Shown here: one piece after another, positions 19,518 through 28,354 of the stretch | Numbering within the stretch: the first letter of the stretch is position 1 | Layout of the letters: each line of letters starts with the position of its first letter | From: Thermolongibacillus altinsuensis | GTDB taxonomy: Bacteria > Bacillota > Bacilli > Bacillales > Anoxybacillaceae | Direction of reading: 5' to 3' | Assembly: GCF_004341205.1 (NCBI RefSeq) | Contig: NZ_SLUL01000001.1 | Span: 1-64,000, forward strand | DNA length: 64,000 nt | Made by a program: the position numbers and the translations under genes | Notes under the pieces: generated by a model | Databases searched by the model: none | What the model was told of the DNA's origin: nothing | What the model saw: the letters and a program-made list of their open reading frames with translations, nothing else

Positions 19518-20465
19518 ATGTTCAAAATCGGCTATCGAACGGCAAAAACAGCGGTGGGAACAGCAATCGCAATCAGTTTAGCGCAGTCGTTGAATTTGCA
19601 AAATTTCGCATCTGCAGGGATTCTTACCATTTTGTGTATTCAAGTGACGAAAAAAAAATCATTGAAAAGCGCTTGGGCGCGTTTTATCGCTTGTGTTACG
19701 GGAATGCTTTTCTCGTTTTTATTTTTTGAAGGAATCGGTTATCATCCGATTGCGATTGCTCTTTTGCTTCTTTTTTTCATACCGACAACGGTTGCGTTAA
19801 AAGTAACGGAAGGAATTTCGACGAGCTCGGTTATTATTTTGCATTTTTATATGGCAGAACAAATGACAGCGAAGCTCTTATACAATGAATTGTTGTTGAT
19901 TATCATCGGCATTGGCGTCGCGCTGCTTGTCAATATGTATATGCCGAGCGTTGAAAATAAACTGAAAGAATATCAGCGCATTATTGAAGATTTATTTCGA
20001 ATCATTTTTAAAGAGATTGTTCATTATTTGCGGACAAACGAAAGCCAATGGGATGGAAAAGAAATTACGCTGACCGCTGAGATGCTTCAACAAGCCAAAA
20101 CGTTGGCGCTGCAAAACGTCGAAAATCATTTTTTGCGCAATGAAGATTATTATTATCGATACTTTCGCATGCGTGAAAAGCAATTTGAAATTATTGAACG
20201 CGTCTTGCCGCTTATTACATCCATAACCTATACGGTCGAACAGCGAAACATGATTGCTGATTTTATTGATGAATTGAGCGATGCGATTCACCCGGGAAAT
20301 ACGGCATTAAAATTTATTCGTCAGCTAGAAGAGATGAAAAAGCAGTTTCAAGAAATGCCGTTGCCAAAGACGCGTGAAGAGTTTGAAGAACGAGCGGCTT
20401 TGCTTCATTTTGTCAAAGAAATGGAGCAATATTTGATCATTAAAAGTCAATTCAAAGCTTCGTAG
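19518..20465 (+). CDS. yqjA: YqjA-like putative aromatic acid exporter family membrane protein
   Basis: A 315-residue protein with an N-terminal half of four to five membrane segments (about residues 5-140; the ArAE_1/DUF939 type) and a charged, helical C-terminal half (about 145-315) likely in the cytoplasm. B. subtilis YqjA occupies the same place next to the yqiXYZ transporter. Start taken at 19518 (MFKIGYRTAKTAVG), ten bases after GAGAGAGG. Substrate unknown. Confidence 0.8.
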   Translation: MFKIGYRTAKTAVGTAIAISLAQSLNLQNFASAGILTILCIQVTKKKSLKSAWARFIACVTGMLFSFLFFEGIGYHPIAIALLLLFFIPTTVALKVTEGISTSSVIILHFYMAEQMTAKLLYNELLLIIIGIGVALLVNMYMPSVENKLKEYQRIIEDLFRIIFKEIVHYLRTNESQWDGKEITLTAEMLQQAKTLALQNVENHFLRNEDYYYRYFRMREKQFEIIERVLPLITSITYTVEQRNMIADFIDELSDAIHPGNTALKFIRQLEEMKKQFQEMPLPKTREEFEERAALLHFVKEMEQYLIIKSQFKAS

Positions 20466-20513
20466 CATCATTTGCTCCTTTTTGTCGAACAATAAGGAAA
20501 AAAGGGTGATTTC

Positions 20514-21020
20514 ATGCCGCTATTGCTTGCGCTTTTTCTTCTTATTTCACCGCTTTGGCCGCTCGGGCAAAATCCGCGCGTTGGCGATCCGATGTTAATT
20601 GTCAATAAACAGACCAATCAACTGGCTTTTATTCGCAATGGAAAAATTGAAAATGTGTATCGCGTTGCGACGGGAAAAACCAATCAATTAACACCCGAAG
20701 GATTGTTTACGGTGACGGTGAAAGCAATCAATCCATACTATCGAAAGAAAAACATTCCGGGTGGAGCGCCGAACAACCCGCTCGGCAGCCGCTGGATCGG
20801 TTTTGATGCGAAAGGAACAGAGGGGAGAACGTACGGCATTCACGGAACAAATGCGCCTTCTTCCATTGGCCGCTATATTTCGCAAGGGTGCATACGCATG
20901 CACAATCGCGAAATTGAGGCGCTTTTTCCGAAGGTGCCGATCGGAACGAAAGTGGCGGTTGTCAAAAGTTATCAATCGTTTGAACAGCTAGGAAAGCAAT
21001 ATGGAGCCATCAAAAGATAA
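20514..21020 (+). CDS. L,D-transpeptidase (YkuD fold)
   Basis: A 168-residue secreted or membrane-tethered protein: a hydrophobic N-terminal segment (about 1-18) and a YkuD catalytic domain with the motif HGTN...SxGCIRMxN, nucleophile Cys in QGCIRMHN (around residue 128). Such enzymes cross-link peptidoglycan peptides through L,D bonds or attach proteins to the wall. No LysM domain is present. Monocistronic, with its own terminator. Confidence 0.9.
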   Translation: MPLLLALFLLISPLWPLGQNPRVGDPMLIVNKQTNQLAFIRNGKIENVYRVATGKTNQLTPEGLFTVTVKAINPYYRKKNIPGGAPNNPLGSRWIGFDAKGTEGRTYGIHGTNAPSSIGRYISQGCIRMHNREIEALFPKVPIGTKVAVVKSYQSFEQLGKQYGAIKR

Positions 21021-21026
21021 ATAAGG

Positions 21027-21059
21027 AAGGCTGACCCATTTATTGGGACAGCCTTTTTT
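21027..21059 (+). terminator. Terminator after the L,D-transpeptidase gene
   Basis: A 12-bp stem with one mismatch (21027-21038 with 21044-21055) followed by T residues. It abuts the 3' end of the convergent Prli42-like gene. Confidence 0.88.
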
Positions 21060-21154
21060 CATACCCACATGCTCAACCCTGCTAGCAATGTTGTTAGTAG
21101 CATCGAACCGAGCATTAAATAGACGATGATTTTTTGAACTTTTTTCCGGCGCAT
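21059..21154 (-). CDS. Prli42-like 31-residue membrane protein
   Basis: A 31-codon gene: a basic start (MRRKKVQK), then one hydrophobic segment (about residues 9-31) and a short end. It has an AGGTGA Shine-Dalgarno and a good sigma-A promoter on the minus strand (TTGTCC at 21201-21196, TAAAAT at 21178-21173, 17 bp apart). Size, topology, basic N-terminus and place (between yqjB- and yqjC-type genes) match Prli42, the Firmicutes miniprotein reported to anchor the stressosome to the membrane in Listeria. The assignment rests on pattern and context, not on alignment. Confidence 0.75.
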   Translation of the reverse strand: MRRKKVQKIIVYLMLGSMLLTTLLAGLSMWV

Positions 21155-21172
21155 TTCTTTCACCTCTATACT

Positions 21173-21201
21173 ATTTTAGCTTGTTAAAAAAAGGTGGACA
21201 A
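21173..21201 (-). promoter_or_regulatory. Sigma-A promoter of the Prli42-like gene
   Basis: Minus strand TTGTCC (-35) and TAAAAT (-10) with a 17-bp spacer, about 20 bp from the start codon. Confidence 0.6.
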
Positions 21202-21307
21202 GGTGAAAAAATTTTGTAAAAATAGCAGGTAATTTTCAGAAAAATATCGAAATATAAAATGTTAAATCTATTCCAACGTTATTTACGAAGCAAAGGGGAT
21301 GGGATGA

Positions 21308-21718
21308 ATGGAAGTAAAAAAAATTGATCACGTTGGAATTGCGGTGAAGTCGCTCGATGAAGCGCTGCCGTTTTATGTCGAGACATTAGGGCTTGAATGC
21401 TTAGGCATTGAAGTCGTGGAATCTGAAAAAGTGCGTGTTGCTTTTTTAAAAATTGGCGAAGCCAAGATCGAATTGCTTGAACCAACGGCAGAAGATAGTC
21501 CAATTGCCGCCTTTATCGAAAAGCGCGGAGAAGGCATTCATCATATCGCGCTTGGCGTGGATGATATTCAAGCGCGCATTGATGAGTTAAAGGCAAACGG
21601 CATTCGCATGATTCACGATCAGCCAAAGCGAGGGGCAGGAGGCGCAAATATTGCTTTCATGCACCCAAAATCCGCTCATGGCGTCCTTTATGAGCTTTGC
21701 GAAAGGGGGCGCGCATGA
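21308..21718 (+). CDS. mce: Methylmalonyl-CoA epimerase
   Basis: A 136-residue glyoxalase/VOC-fold protein made of two beta-alpha-beta-beta-beta modules. Metal ligands expected for the family are visible: His in KIDHVGIAV, Glu/His in [11 protein letters not shown], and Glu in LYELCE near the end. It racemises (S)- to (R)-methylmalonyl-CoA, linking propionyl-CoA carboxylation to MutAB. It overlaps the following carboxyltransferase gene. Confidence 0.94.
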   Translation: MEVKKIDHVGIAVKSLDEALPFYVETLGLECLGIEVVESEKVRVAFLKIGEAKIELLEPTAEDSPIAAFIEKRGEGIHHIALGVDDIQARIDELKANGIRMIHDQPKRGAGGANIAFMHPKSAHGVLYELCERGRA

Positions 21719-23268
21719 TGACAGACATTTACGATAAAATTAATGAGCTTTACGACCGACGCCGTGAAATTGAAATGGGCGGCGGCGATGACAAAATCGA
21801 AAAGCAGCATGAAAAAGGAAAGCTAACCGCTCGCGAACGCATCGATTTGCTGGTGGATGAAGGCACATTTGTCGAGTTGAACCCATTCATTGAGCATCGT
21901 TGTACAGATTTTGGGTTGGCAAATAAAAAAGGACCTGGCGATGGAGTTGTGACCGGTTACGGAAAAATAAACGGTCGACGTGTTTATTTATTTTCCCAAG
22001 ATTTTACCGTTTTTGGCGGGGCTCTTGGCGAGATGCATGCGAAAAAAATTGCAAATGTAATGGATTTAGCAGCCAAAACAGGTGCCCCTGTCATCGGCTT
22101 GAACGATTCAGGCGGCGCGCGCATTCAAGAAGGAGTGCTTTCGTTAGACGGATATGGACACATTTTTTACCGCAATGCCATTTATTCTGGCGTTATTCCG
22201 CAAATTTCGGTGATCATGGGGCCCTGCGCAGGCGGTGCGGTATATTCGCCGGCGATTACCGATTTTGTGTTCATGGTTGAAAAAACGAGTCAAATGTTTA
22301 TTACCGGTCCAAAAGTAATTGAAACGGTTACCGGGGAAAAAATTAGTGCCGAAGATTTAGGGGGGGCGCGCGTACATAATACGATTAGCGGAAATGCCCA
22401 TTTTTCCGGAAAAAGCGAAGAAGAAGTGCTTATGCAAGTTCGCAAGCTATTAAGCTATTTGCCGCAAAACAATCGCGAGAAACCGCCGGCGGTTGCCGCT
22501 CCAAACGATGACGATTATCGTCCAGATTTGGCTGATGCCGTTCCGTTCGATGCCGTACGTCCATACGATGTTCGCAAAGTGATCGAGCAAGTCGTTGATG
22601 CGGATTCATTTATGGAAGTGCAAAAAGACTTTGCGAAAAATATTGTCATTGGTTTTGCGCGCATCAAAGGCGAAGTGGTCGGTCTCGTGTGCAATCAGCC
22701 AAAGTTTATGGCGGGCGGACTCGATATCGATTCATCGGATAAGGCAGCACGTTTCATTCGTTTTTGCGATTCGTTTAATATTCCAATTATTACGTTTGAG
22801 GATGTCACGGGCTTTTTCCCGGGCGTTAAGCAAGAACATGGCGGGATTATCCGTCATGGTGCCAAAATTTTATATGCGTACTCGGAAGCAACGGTGCCGA
22901 AAATCACCGTCATTTTACGCAAAGCGTATGGCGGTGCGTATGTGGCATTAAACAGCAAATCGATCGGTGCCGATGTCGTTTATGCTTGGCCGAATGCAGA
23001 AGTTGCGGTTATGGGACCAGAAGGGGCGGCGAACATTATTTTCGCTCAAGAAATTGCTAACAGCCCAGATCCGCAAGCAACGCGGGCTCAAAAAATCGCC
23101 GAGTACCGTCAAAAATTTGCCAATCCATATGTGGCGGCCAAATACGGGATGATTGACGATGTCATCGATCCGCGCGAGACGCGCATCAAGCTTATTCAAG
23201 CGCTTGATATGTTGCGTGATAAACATGAAGAGCGACCGAAGAAAAAACATGGAAATATTCCGTTGTAA
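21715..23268 (+). CDS. pccB: Acyl-CoA carboxyltransferase subunit (propionyl-CoA carboxylase beta / methylmalonyl-CoA decarboxylase alpha)
   Basis: A 517-residue carboxyltransferase with N- and C-terminal crotonase-like domains ([47 protein letters not shown]). It transfers CO2 between biotin and propionyl-CoA. The ATG at 21715 overlaps the mce stop; an ATG one codon later is equally possible. No biotin carboxylase, biotin carrier or decarboxylase membrane subunit gene is adjacent, so the partner must be encoded elsewhere. B. subtilis yqjD is in the same position. Carboxylase function fits the mutase context best. Confidence 0.9.
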   Translation: MMTDIYDKINELYDRRREIEMGGGDDKIEKQHEKGKLTARERIDLLVDEGTFVELNPFIEHRCTDFGLANKKGPGDGVVTGYGKINGRRVYLFSQDFTVFGGALGEMHAKKIANVMDLAAKTGAPVIGLNDSGGARIQEGVLSLDGYGHIFYRNAIYSGVIPQISVIMGPCAGGAVYSPAITDFVFMVEKTSQMFITGPKVIETVTGEKISAEDLGGARVHNTISGNAHFSGKSEEEVLMQVRKLLSYLPQNNREKPPAVAAPNDDDYRPDLADAVPFDAVRPYDVRKVIEQVVDADSFMEVQKDFAKNIVIGFARIKGEVVGLVCNQPKFMAGGLDIDSSDKAARFIRFCDSFNIPIITFEDVTGFFPGVKQEHGGIIRHGAKILYAYSEATVPKITVILRKAYGGAYVALNSKSIGADVVYAWPNAEVAVMGPEGAANIIFAQEIANSPDPQATRAQKIAEYRQKFANPYVAAKYGMIDDVIDPRETRIKLIQALDMLRDKHEERPKKKHGNIPL

Positions 23269-23280
23269 ATAACAAAAAAG

Positions 23281-23351
23281 GCCTCTCTACGCTTTTGTAC
23301 AAAAATGATGTATAATCTTAAATGAGTACATAGCGTAGGAGGCTTGTTTTT
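23281..23351 (+). promoter_or_regulatory. Inverted repeat bracketing a -10 box and masking the peptidase Shine-Dalgarno
   Basis: GCCTCTCTACGC (23281-23292) pairs with GCGTAGGAGGC (23333-23343) with one bulged base. The right arm contains the TAGGAGG ribosome site of the next gene and is followed by TTGTTTTT. A TATAAT (23311-23316) lies in the loop. Read-through RNA from pccB could therefore hide the site, while RNA started inside the loop could not. Confidence 0.5.
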
Positions 23352-24476
23352 ATGATCAATGAACAACGTTTAGTCGACGAATTTTTAGAGCTTGTGCAAA
23401 TTGATTCGGAAACGAAACATGAAGGTGAAATTGCGAAAGTATTGAAACAAAAATTCGAGGCGCTTGGTCTTCATGTCATTGAAGACGATACGACCGCAAA
23501 AACGGGGCATGGCGCCGGAAACTTAATTTGTACGCTAGAAGCGACAAAAGAAGGCGTTGATCCGATTTATTTTACATCCCATATGGATACCGTTGTTCCT
23601 GGTAAAGGCGTGAAGCCATCCATTCAAGACGGCTATATCGTGACAGATGGAACAACGATTTTAGGCGCCGATGATAAAGCAGGATTGGCGGCGATGCTTG
23701 AAGCGATTCGCGTATTAAAAGAGAAAAACATCGCTCATGGCACCATTCAATTTATCATTACCGTCGGTGAAGAGTCAGGCCTTGTTGGAGCGAAAGCATT
23801 GGATCCATCGCTCATTCAAGCGAAGTTTGGCTATGCGCTTGATAGCGACGGCAAAGTTGGCGATATTATTGTTGCGGCGCCAACACAAGCGAAAATAAAA
23901 GCGGTCATTCACGGAAAAACGGCGCATGCCGGAGTGGCGCCAGAGAAAGGCGTTTCAGCGATTACGATTGCGGCAAAAGCCATTGCCCAAATGCCGCTTG
24001 GTCGCATCGATGAAGAAACGACTGCGAACATCGGCCGTTTTGAGGGCGGAACACAAACGAATATCGTGTGCGACCGTGTCGATATTTTAGCGGAAGCACG
24101 TTCACTCGTTCCAGAAAAAATGGAAGCGCAAGTAGCGAAAATGAAAGAAGCGTTTGAAAAAGTGGCGGAAGAAATGGGCGGACGTGCGGAAGTTGATGTA
24201 GAAGTGATGTATCCAAGTTTTAAATTTGCCGATGGCGACCATGTCGTTGAAGTAGCAAAACGGGCGCTTGAAAAAATTGGTCGCACTCCGCGTCTATTGC
24301 GTAGCGGCGGTGGAAGCGACGCAAACGTGATTGCTGGTTTTGGCATTCCAACGGTCAACTTAGCGGTTGGCTACGAAGAAATTCATACAACGAACGAGCG
24401 AATGCCGATTGAAGAGCTTGTCAAAACAGCGGAAATGGTTGTCTCAATTGTGGAAGAGGTCGCAAGCAGGGGATAA
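23352..24476 (+). CDS. M20 family tripeptidase / peptidase T-like
   Basis: A 374-residue zinc aminopeptidase. Metal-binding segments are SHMDTV (His, Asp), GADDKAG, GEESGLVG and a C-terminal H in the YEEIHTTNE region; the inserted dimerisation domain is at about residues 185-290. Probably releases amino acids from short peptides in the cytoplasm. Equivalent to B. subtilis yqjE by position. The Shine-Dalgarno is within the right arm of an inverted repeat. Confidence 0.88.
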   Translation: MINEQRLVDEFLELVQIDSETKHEGEIAKVLKQKFEALGLHVIEDDTTAKTGHGAGNLICTLEATKEGVDPIYFTSHMDTVVPGKGVKPSIQDGYIVTDGTTILGADDKAGLAAMLEAIRVLKEKNIAHGTIQFIITVGEESGLVGAKALDPSLIQAKFGYALDSDGKVGDIIVAAPTQAKIKAVIHGKTAHAGVAPEKGVSAITIAAKAIAQMPLGRIDEETTANIGRFEGGTQTNIVCDRVDILAEARSLVPEKMEAQVAKMKEAFEKVAEEMGGRAEVDVEVMYPSFKFADGDHVVEVAKRALEKIGRTPRLLRSGGGSDANVIAGFGIPTVNLAVGYEEIHTTNERMPIEELVKTAEMVVSIVEEVASRG

Positions 24477-24496
24477 AAAGACTCCCCTGCTTTTTT
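24464..24496 (+). terminator. Terminator after the M20 peptidase gene
   Basis: A 10-bp perfect stem (24464-24473 with 24483-24492) followed by T residues. Confidence 0.9.
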
Positions 24497-24539
24497 GTGG
24501 TATAATAAATGAAAAAACTTGAGGGGGAACCTTCGGGAT

Positions 24540-25016
24540 ATGAATAAAGTTGTGGTTTTTCAAGTGCAAAATGAACAATACGCGATTCCGGTTGAACATG
24601 TCATTTCAATTGAAAAAATGGAAGCGCCGACATTCATTCCAAACATGCCGGATTATATGGTTGGAGTGGTGCGCATTCGCGAAGAATTAACGCCTGTATT
24701 AGATACAACGCGCATTTTGTATAACCGTCCGTTCACGCCTACTGATCGGACACGCCTTGTTGTTGTGATGGCGGACGGATTATCGGTCGCGTTCATTGTT
24801 GATGATGCGAAAGAAATTATTGATATTCCTGAAGAAGCCATTAAGCAAGTCAATATGCTTGCGTATCGTCAAACGCCATATTTTATCGGCATCGCAAACT
24901 TGCCAGAGCGCCTCATTACGATCATTGATCCGAAAAAATGGTTTGCATCTTTAGAAGGATCCGATGCGATTAAACAACATGTGCAAAACATGGAAGAAAG
25001 CAATCACAATACTTGA
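24540..25016 (+). CDS. CheW-like chemotaxis coupling protein
   Basis: A 158-residue single CheW domain (MNKVVVFQVQNEQYAIPVEHVISIEK; VVRIREELTPVLDTTRIL; VVVMADGLSVAFIVDDA). No CheV-type receiver domain follows, so it is closer to CheW than CheV. CheW proteins couple methyl-accepting receptors to the CheA kinase. It stands alone between a peptidase and 6PG dehydrogenase, away from chemotaxis genes. The start at 24540 is about 12 bases after the strongest Shine-Dalgarno (AGGGGG), so translation may be modest. Confidence 0.85.
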   Translation: MNKVVVFQVQNEQYAIPVEHVISIEKMEAPTFIPNMPDYMVGVVRIREELTPVLDTTRILYNRPFTPTDRTRLVVVMADGLSVAFIVDDAKEIIDIPEEAIKQVNMLAYRQTPYFIGIANLPERLITIIDPKKWFASLEGSDAIKQHVQNMEESNHNT

Positions 25017-25041
25017 TATTGTGAAACGAGCGTGGTATGTT
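25013..25041 (+). promoter_or_regulatory. Promoter of the 6-phosphogluconate dehydrogenase gene
   Basis: TTGATA (25013-25018) and TATGTT (25036-25041) with a 17-bp spacer, about 40 bp upstream of the start codon. The -35 overlaps the end of the CheW-like gene. Confidence 0.55.
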
Positions 25042-25083
25042 CTTTCATGAACAAACAAAAAAGGAAAGAAAGGACGTTTTGTC

Positions 25084-26493
25084 ATGGCAAAACAACAAAT
25101 TGGTGTGATTGGTTTAGCCGTCATGGGCAAAAACCTTGCGTTAAATATTGAAAGCAAAGGTTATTCGGTTGCCGTATACAACCGTTCGCGTGAAAAGACG
25201 GATGAATTTTTAAAAGAAGCAGCAGGAAAAAATATTGTCGGTACATACAGCATTGAAGAGTTTGTTAATGCGCTTGAAAAGCCGCGCAAAATTTTGCTGA
25301 TGGTAAAAGCGGGAGAAGCGACCGATGCGACGATTGAACAGTTAAAGCCATATTTAGAAAAAGGAGACATTTTAATTGACGGCGGAAATACGTACTTTAA
25401 AGATACGCAGCGCCGCAATAAAGAATTAGCTGAGCTCGGCATTCACTTTATCGGCACAGGAGTGTCCGGCGGTGAAGAAGGAGCGCTAAAAGGTCCGTCT
25501 ATTATGCCGGGCGGCCAAAAAGAAGCGCACGAATTGGTTCGTCCGATTTTTGAAGCGATTGCGGCAAAAGTGGATGGCGAGCCGTGCACGACTTATATCG
25601 GTCCAGACGGTGCCGGCCATTACGTAAAAATGGTGCATAACGGCATCGAATATGGCGATATGCAGCTCATTGCCGAAGCATACTTCTTGTTAAAACATGT
25701 GCTTGGTTTAAATGCTCAAGAGCTGCATGAAGTGTTTGCGGAATGGAATAAAGGCGAATTAGATAGCTACTTAATTGAAATTACAGCGGACATCTTTACA
25801 AAAATCGACGAGGAGACAGGAAAACCGCTTGTCGATGTCATTTTGGACAAAGCCGGCCAAAAGGGAACCGGAAAATGGACGAGCCAAAATGCGCTCGACT
25901 TAGGCGTGCCTCTTCCGATTATTACAGAGTCAGTATTTGCTCGCTTCATTTCAGCGATGAAAGAAGAGCGCGTCAAAGCAAGCAAGATTCTTTCAGGCCC
26001 AGCAGTCAAACCGTTTGAAGGGGATCATGCGCAATTTATTGAATCGGTTCGTCGCGCGCTTTACATGAGCAAAATTTGCTCATACGCGCAAGGTTTTGCG
26101 CAAATGAAAGCGGCGTCTGAGGCGTATAATTGGAACTTGCAATATGGAAACATCGCGATGATTTTCCGCGGCGGCTGCATTATTCGTGCGCAATTTTTAC
26201 AAAAAATTAAAGAAGCGTACGATCGCGATCCGCAGCTTCCAAACTTGCTGTTAGATCCATATTTCAAAGAAGTCGTCGAAAACTATCAACAAGCATTGCG
26301 CGAAATCGTGTCTGTAGCGGTGATGCGCGGCATTCCAGTTCCAGCGTTTTCAAGTGCGTTGGCGTACTACGACAGCTATCGAATGGAAACATTGCCTGCC
26401 AACTTAATTCAAGCGCAACGCGACTATTTCGGTGCGCATACGTACGAACGTGTGGATAAAGAAGGAGTTTTCCATACAGAATGGTTAAAATAA
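25084..26493 (+). CDS. gndA: 6-Phosphogluconate dehydrogenase (decarboxylating)
   Basis: A 469-residue pentose phosphate enzyme that oxidises 6-phosphogluconate to ribulose 5-phosphate, CO2 and reduced cofactor. N-terminal Rossmann motif [12 protein letters not shown] (with [11 protein letters not shown] after beta-2, indicating NADP), the substrate loop [21 protein letters not shown], catalytic Lys in [14 protein letters not shown], and the C-terminal tail ending HTEWLK. Full length. zwf, the preceding pathway step, is 3 kb away on the other strand. Confidence 0.97.
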   Translation: MAKQQIGVIGLAVMGKNLALNIESKGYSVAVYNRSREKTDEFLKEAAGKNIVGTYSIEEFVNALEKPRKILLMVKAGEATDATIEQLKPYLEKGDILIDGGNTYFKDTQRRNKELAELGIHFIGTGVSGGEEGALKGPSIMPGGQKEAHELVRPIFEAIAAKVDGEPCTTYIGPDGAGHYVKMVHNGIEYGDMQLIAEAYFLLKHVLGLNAQELHEVFAEWNKGELDSYLIEITADIFTKIDEETGKPLVDVILDKAGQKGTGKWTSQNALDLGVPLPIITESVFARFISAMKEERVKASKILSGPAVKPFEGDHAQFIESVRRALYMSKICSYAQGFAQMKAASEAYNWNLQYGNIAMIFRGGCIIRAQFLQKIKEAYDRDPQLPNLLLDPYFKEVVENYQQALREIVSVAVMRGIPVPAFSSALAYYDSYRMETLPANLIQAQRDYFGAHTYERVDKEGVFHTEWLK

Positions 26494-26520
26494 AAGGTGC
26501 CAAGTTCGGCACCTTTTCTA
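26492..26520 (+). terminator. Terminator after gndA
   Basis: A 10-bp perfect stem (26492-26501 with 26508-26517, loop AAGTTC), ending in TTTT. Confidence 0.85.
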
Positions 26521-26542
26521 TTATTTGAAGTAGGTGAGAAAC

Positions 26543-27709
26543 ATGAACGATTATTATGTCGATTTGCATATTCATATTGGCCGCACCGCTTCAGGAAAGC
26601 CTGTGAAAATTACAGGAGCTAAAACGTTAACACTTTCCAATATTTTAAAGGAAGCGGTTCAAAGGAAAGGATTACAGATCGTCGGGATTGTCGATTGCCA
26701 TGTGCCAGAAATTTTAGATGAAATCGAACGAGGGATTGCTTTGAAGGGGTGGAGAGAAGAGCGAGAAGGCGGAATTCAGGCGAATGGGGTTACGGTTATA
26801 TTGGGAAGCGAAGTCGAAATCTATGATGAACATTGCCGCGGACCGATTCACGTTCTTGCTTTTTTTCCAACGGTAGAGAGGATGCGCCTTTTTTCAAACT
26901 GGTTAAAAACGCGCGTGAAAAACATTTCGCTTAGTTCGCAACGAATGTACGGAACAGGGAAAGAATTGCAGATGATTGTGAAACAGCTAGGAGGGTTGTT
27001 CATTCCTGCGCATGCGTTTACTCCTTTTAAAAGTTTATACGGAAAAGGTGTACATAAAAGTTTAACGGAAGTATTCGAGGCGGCTGCAATCGATGCGATT
27101 GAATTAGGATTGAGCGCCGATACACATATGGCCGATCAACTCAAAGAACTTCATCGGTATCCTTACTTATCCAATTCAGATGCCCATTCGCTATTAAACA
27201 TCGCCCGCGAATATCAAGTAATTCGCATGGCAGCTCCCACGTTTCATGAATTAGAAAAAGCGTTGAAAAAAGAAGAAGATCGAACCATTGTGGCCAATTA
27301 TGGACTGAATCCATTGCTTGGTAAGTATTATCAAACAGTTTGTGCAAAATGTTTGCATCCCGTTCAAGCAATGGATGAACGCTGTTCCAATTGCGGACAC
27401 CATCAGTTCATTACAGGCGTTTTTGAACGATTGCAACAATTAAAAACGAATGATCGTGATCAGCCTGAGCGCCCTCCATACTTTTATCAAATTCCATTAC
27501 CATTCATTCCAGGAATCGGTCCGAAGACGTATCAAAAGTTGCTTTTACGATTTGGAACAGAGATGCAGGTGCTTCATAAAGCTTCGATCGAGGATTTAAC
27601 AGAAGCGATTGGGGAGAAGCTTGCTCATCTTATTATTCAAGCACGACGCGGTCAGTTGGCCATTCACGCAGGCGGGGGTGGACAATACGGAAAAATCGCT
27701 CCGTCGTAA
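26543..27709 (+). CDS. Endonuclease Q-like PHP-domain protein
   Basis: A 388-residue protein: an N-terminal PHP metallo-phosphoesterase domain (DLHIHIGR; HVPEILDEIERG; PAHAFTPFKS; SNSDAHS), a four-Cys zinc module (CAKC...CSNCGH, about residues 270-290), and a helix-hairpin-helix segment (IPGIGPKTYQKLLLRFG, about 325-340). This is the domain order of EndoQ, which nicks DNA 5' of deaminated bases and abasic sites, known in Thermococcales and some Bacillus. Start 26543 follows TAGGTGA. The annotation is by domain order; activity is inferred. Confidence 0.82.
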   Translation: MNDYYVDLHIHIGRTASGKPVKITGAKTLTLSNILKEAVQRKGLQIVGIVDCHVPEILDEIERGIALKGWREEREGGIQANGVTVILGSEVEIYDEHCRGPIHVLAFFPTVERMRLFSNWLKTRVKNISLSSQRMYGTGKELQMIVKQLGGLFIPAHAFTPFKSLYGKGVHKSLTEVFEAAAIDAIELGLSADTHMADQLKELHRYPYLSNSDAHSLLNIAREYQVIRMAAPTFHELEKALKKEEDRTIVANYGLNPLLGKYYQTVCAKCLHPVQAMDERCSNCGHHQFITGVFERLQQLKTNDRDQPERPPYFYQIPLPFIPGIGPKTYQKLLLRFGTEMQVLHKASIEDLTEAIGEKLAHLIIQARRGQLAIHAGGGGQYGKIAPS

Positions 27710-27719
27710 CGGAGCGATT
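27688..27719 (-). terminator. Terminator of the leftward cyclase gene
   Basis: An 11-bp perfect stem (27694-27704 with 27709-27719). The T-run (ATTTTT) lies on the minus strand, so it serves the leftward transcript. It overlaps the end of the rightward gene. Confidence 0.8.
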
Positions 27720-27721
27720 GG

Positions 27722-28345
27722 TTAATTTATGTCTTCAAACAACAACACGCGCGCAGGAGCAGCGTCTGTGCCGACGAGTTTTAACGGTGCGGCAACCATA
27801 AAATACTCGCCTTCAGGCACATCTTTTAAACGCAATCCTTCGATCACGATCACGCCGCTGCCAAACAACGTCTTATGGGTTGGATGCCCAGGTTGGCTTC
27901 GTTCAATTCCTAATGCGTCAATGCCGACTCCGCGCACCTTTTTGTCCGCAAGATATTGTGCCGCATCTTCCGCAACATAAATAAATTCAAAATTGAACGC
28001 ATCTTCCATGGAATTTTGCGTTTTAAATAAAACAAAGTCATTTTCTTCAATATTTAAATGTTGTAAATTTTCTTTTGAAATTTTATCTTTTACATTTGTT
28101 AAGTCAAACACTTTGCAGTTGCCGACAAGCTTCTCAAGCGGGATCGTTTCAAACGTTTCTCCGCCTTTGACCATATGAAGCGGGGCATCGATATGCGTTC
28201 CCGTATGTACGTCCATGTCAATGCGAGATTCGGTTACATAATCATTCGTTACCGTTGTCAGTTTCGGTTGTTTTTCTGGTTTGTTTTTATAAACGGGCAT
28301 TCCTTCAAAAATCGGTGCGGTCACGTCATACATTTTCATCATCAT
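27722..28345 (-). CDS. Cyclase-family hydrolase (kynurenine formamidase-like)
   Basis: A 207-residue metal-dependent hydrolase of the cyclase/KynB family. The signature HTGTHIDAPLH lies near residue 48 and supplies the Zn/Mn ligands, and a conserved ...GVGIDALGIERSQPGHPTHK... segment follows at about 135. Members hydrolyse N-formylkynurenine or other amides and lactones; the true substrate is not clear here, as no Trp-degradation genes are nearby. It lies directly downstream of zwf on the same strand (10-bp gap), so they are probably co-transcribed. Confidence 0.82.
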   Translation of the reverse strand: MMMKMYDVTAPIFEGMPVYKNKPEKQPKLTTVTNDYVTESRIDMDVHTGTHIDAPLHMVKGGETFETIPLEKLVGNCKVFDLTNVKDKISKENLQHLNIEENDFVLFKTQNSMEDAFNFEFIYVAEDAAQYLADKKVRGVGIDALGIERSQPGHPTHKTLFGSGVIVIEGLRLKDVPEGEYFMVAAPLKLVGTDAAPARVLLFEDIN

Positions 28346-28354
28346 TTTCCCCCT

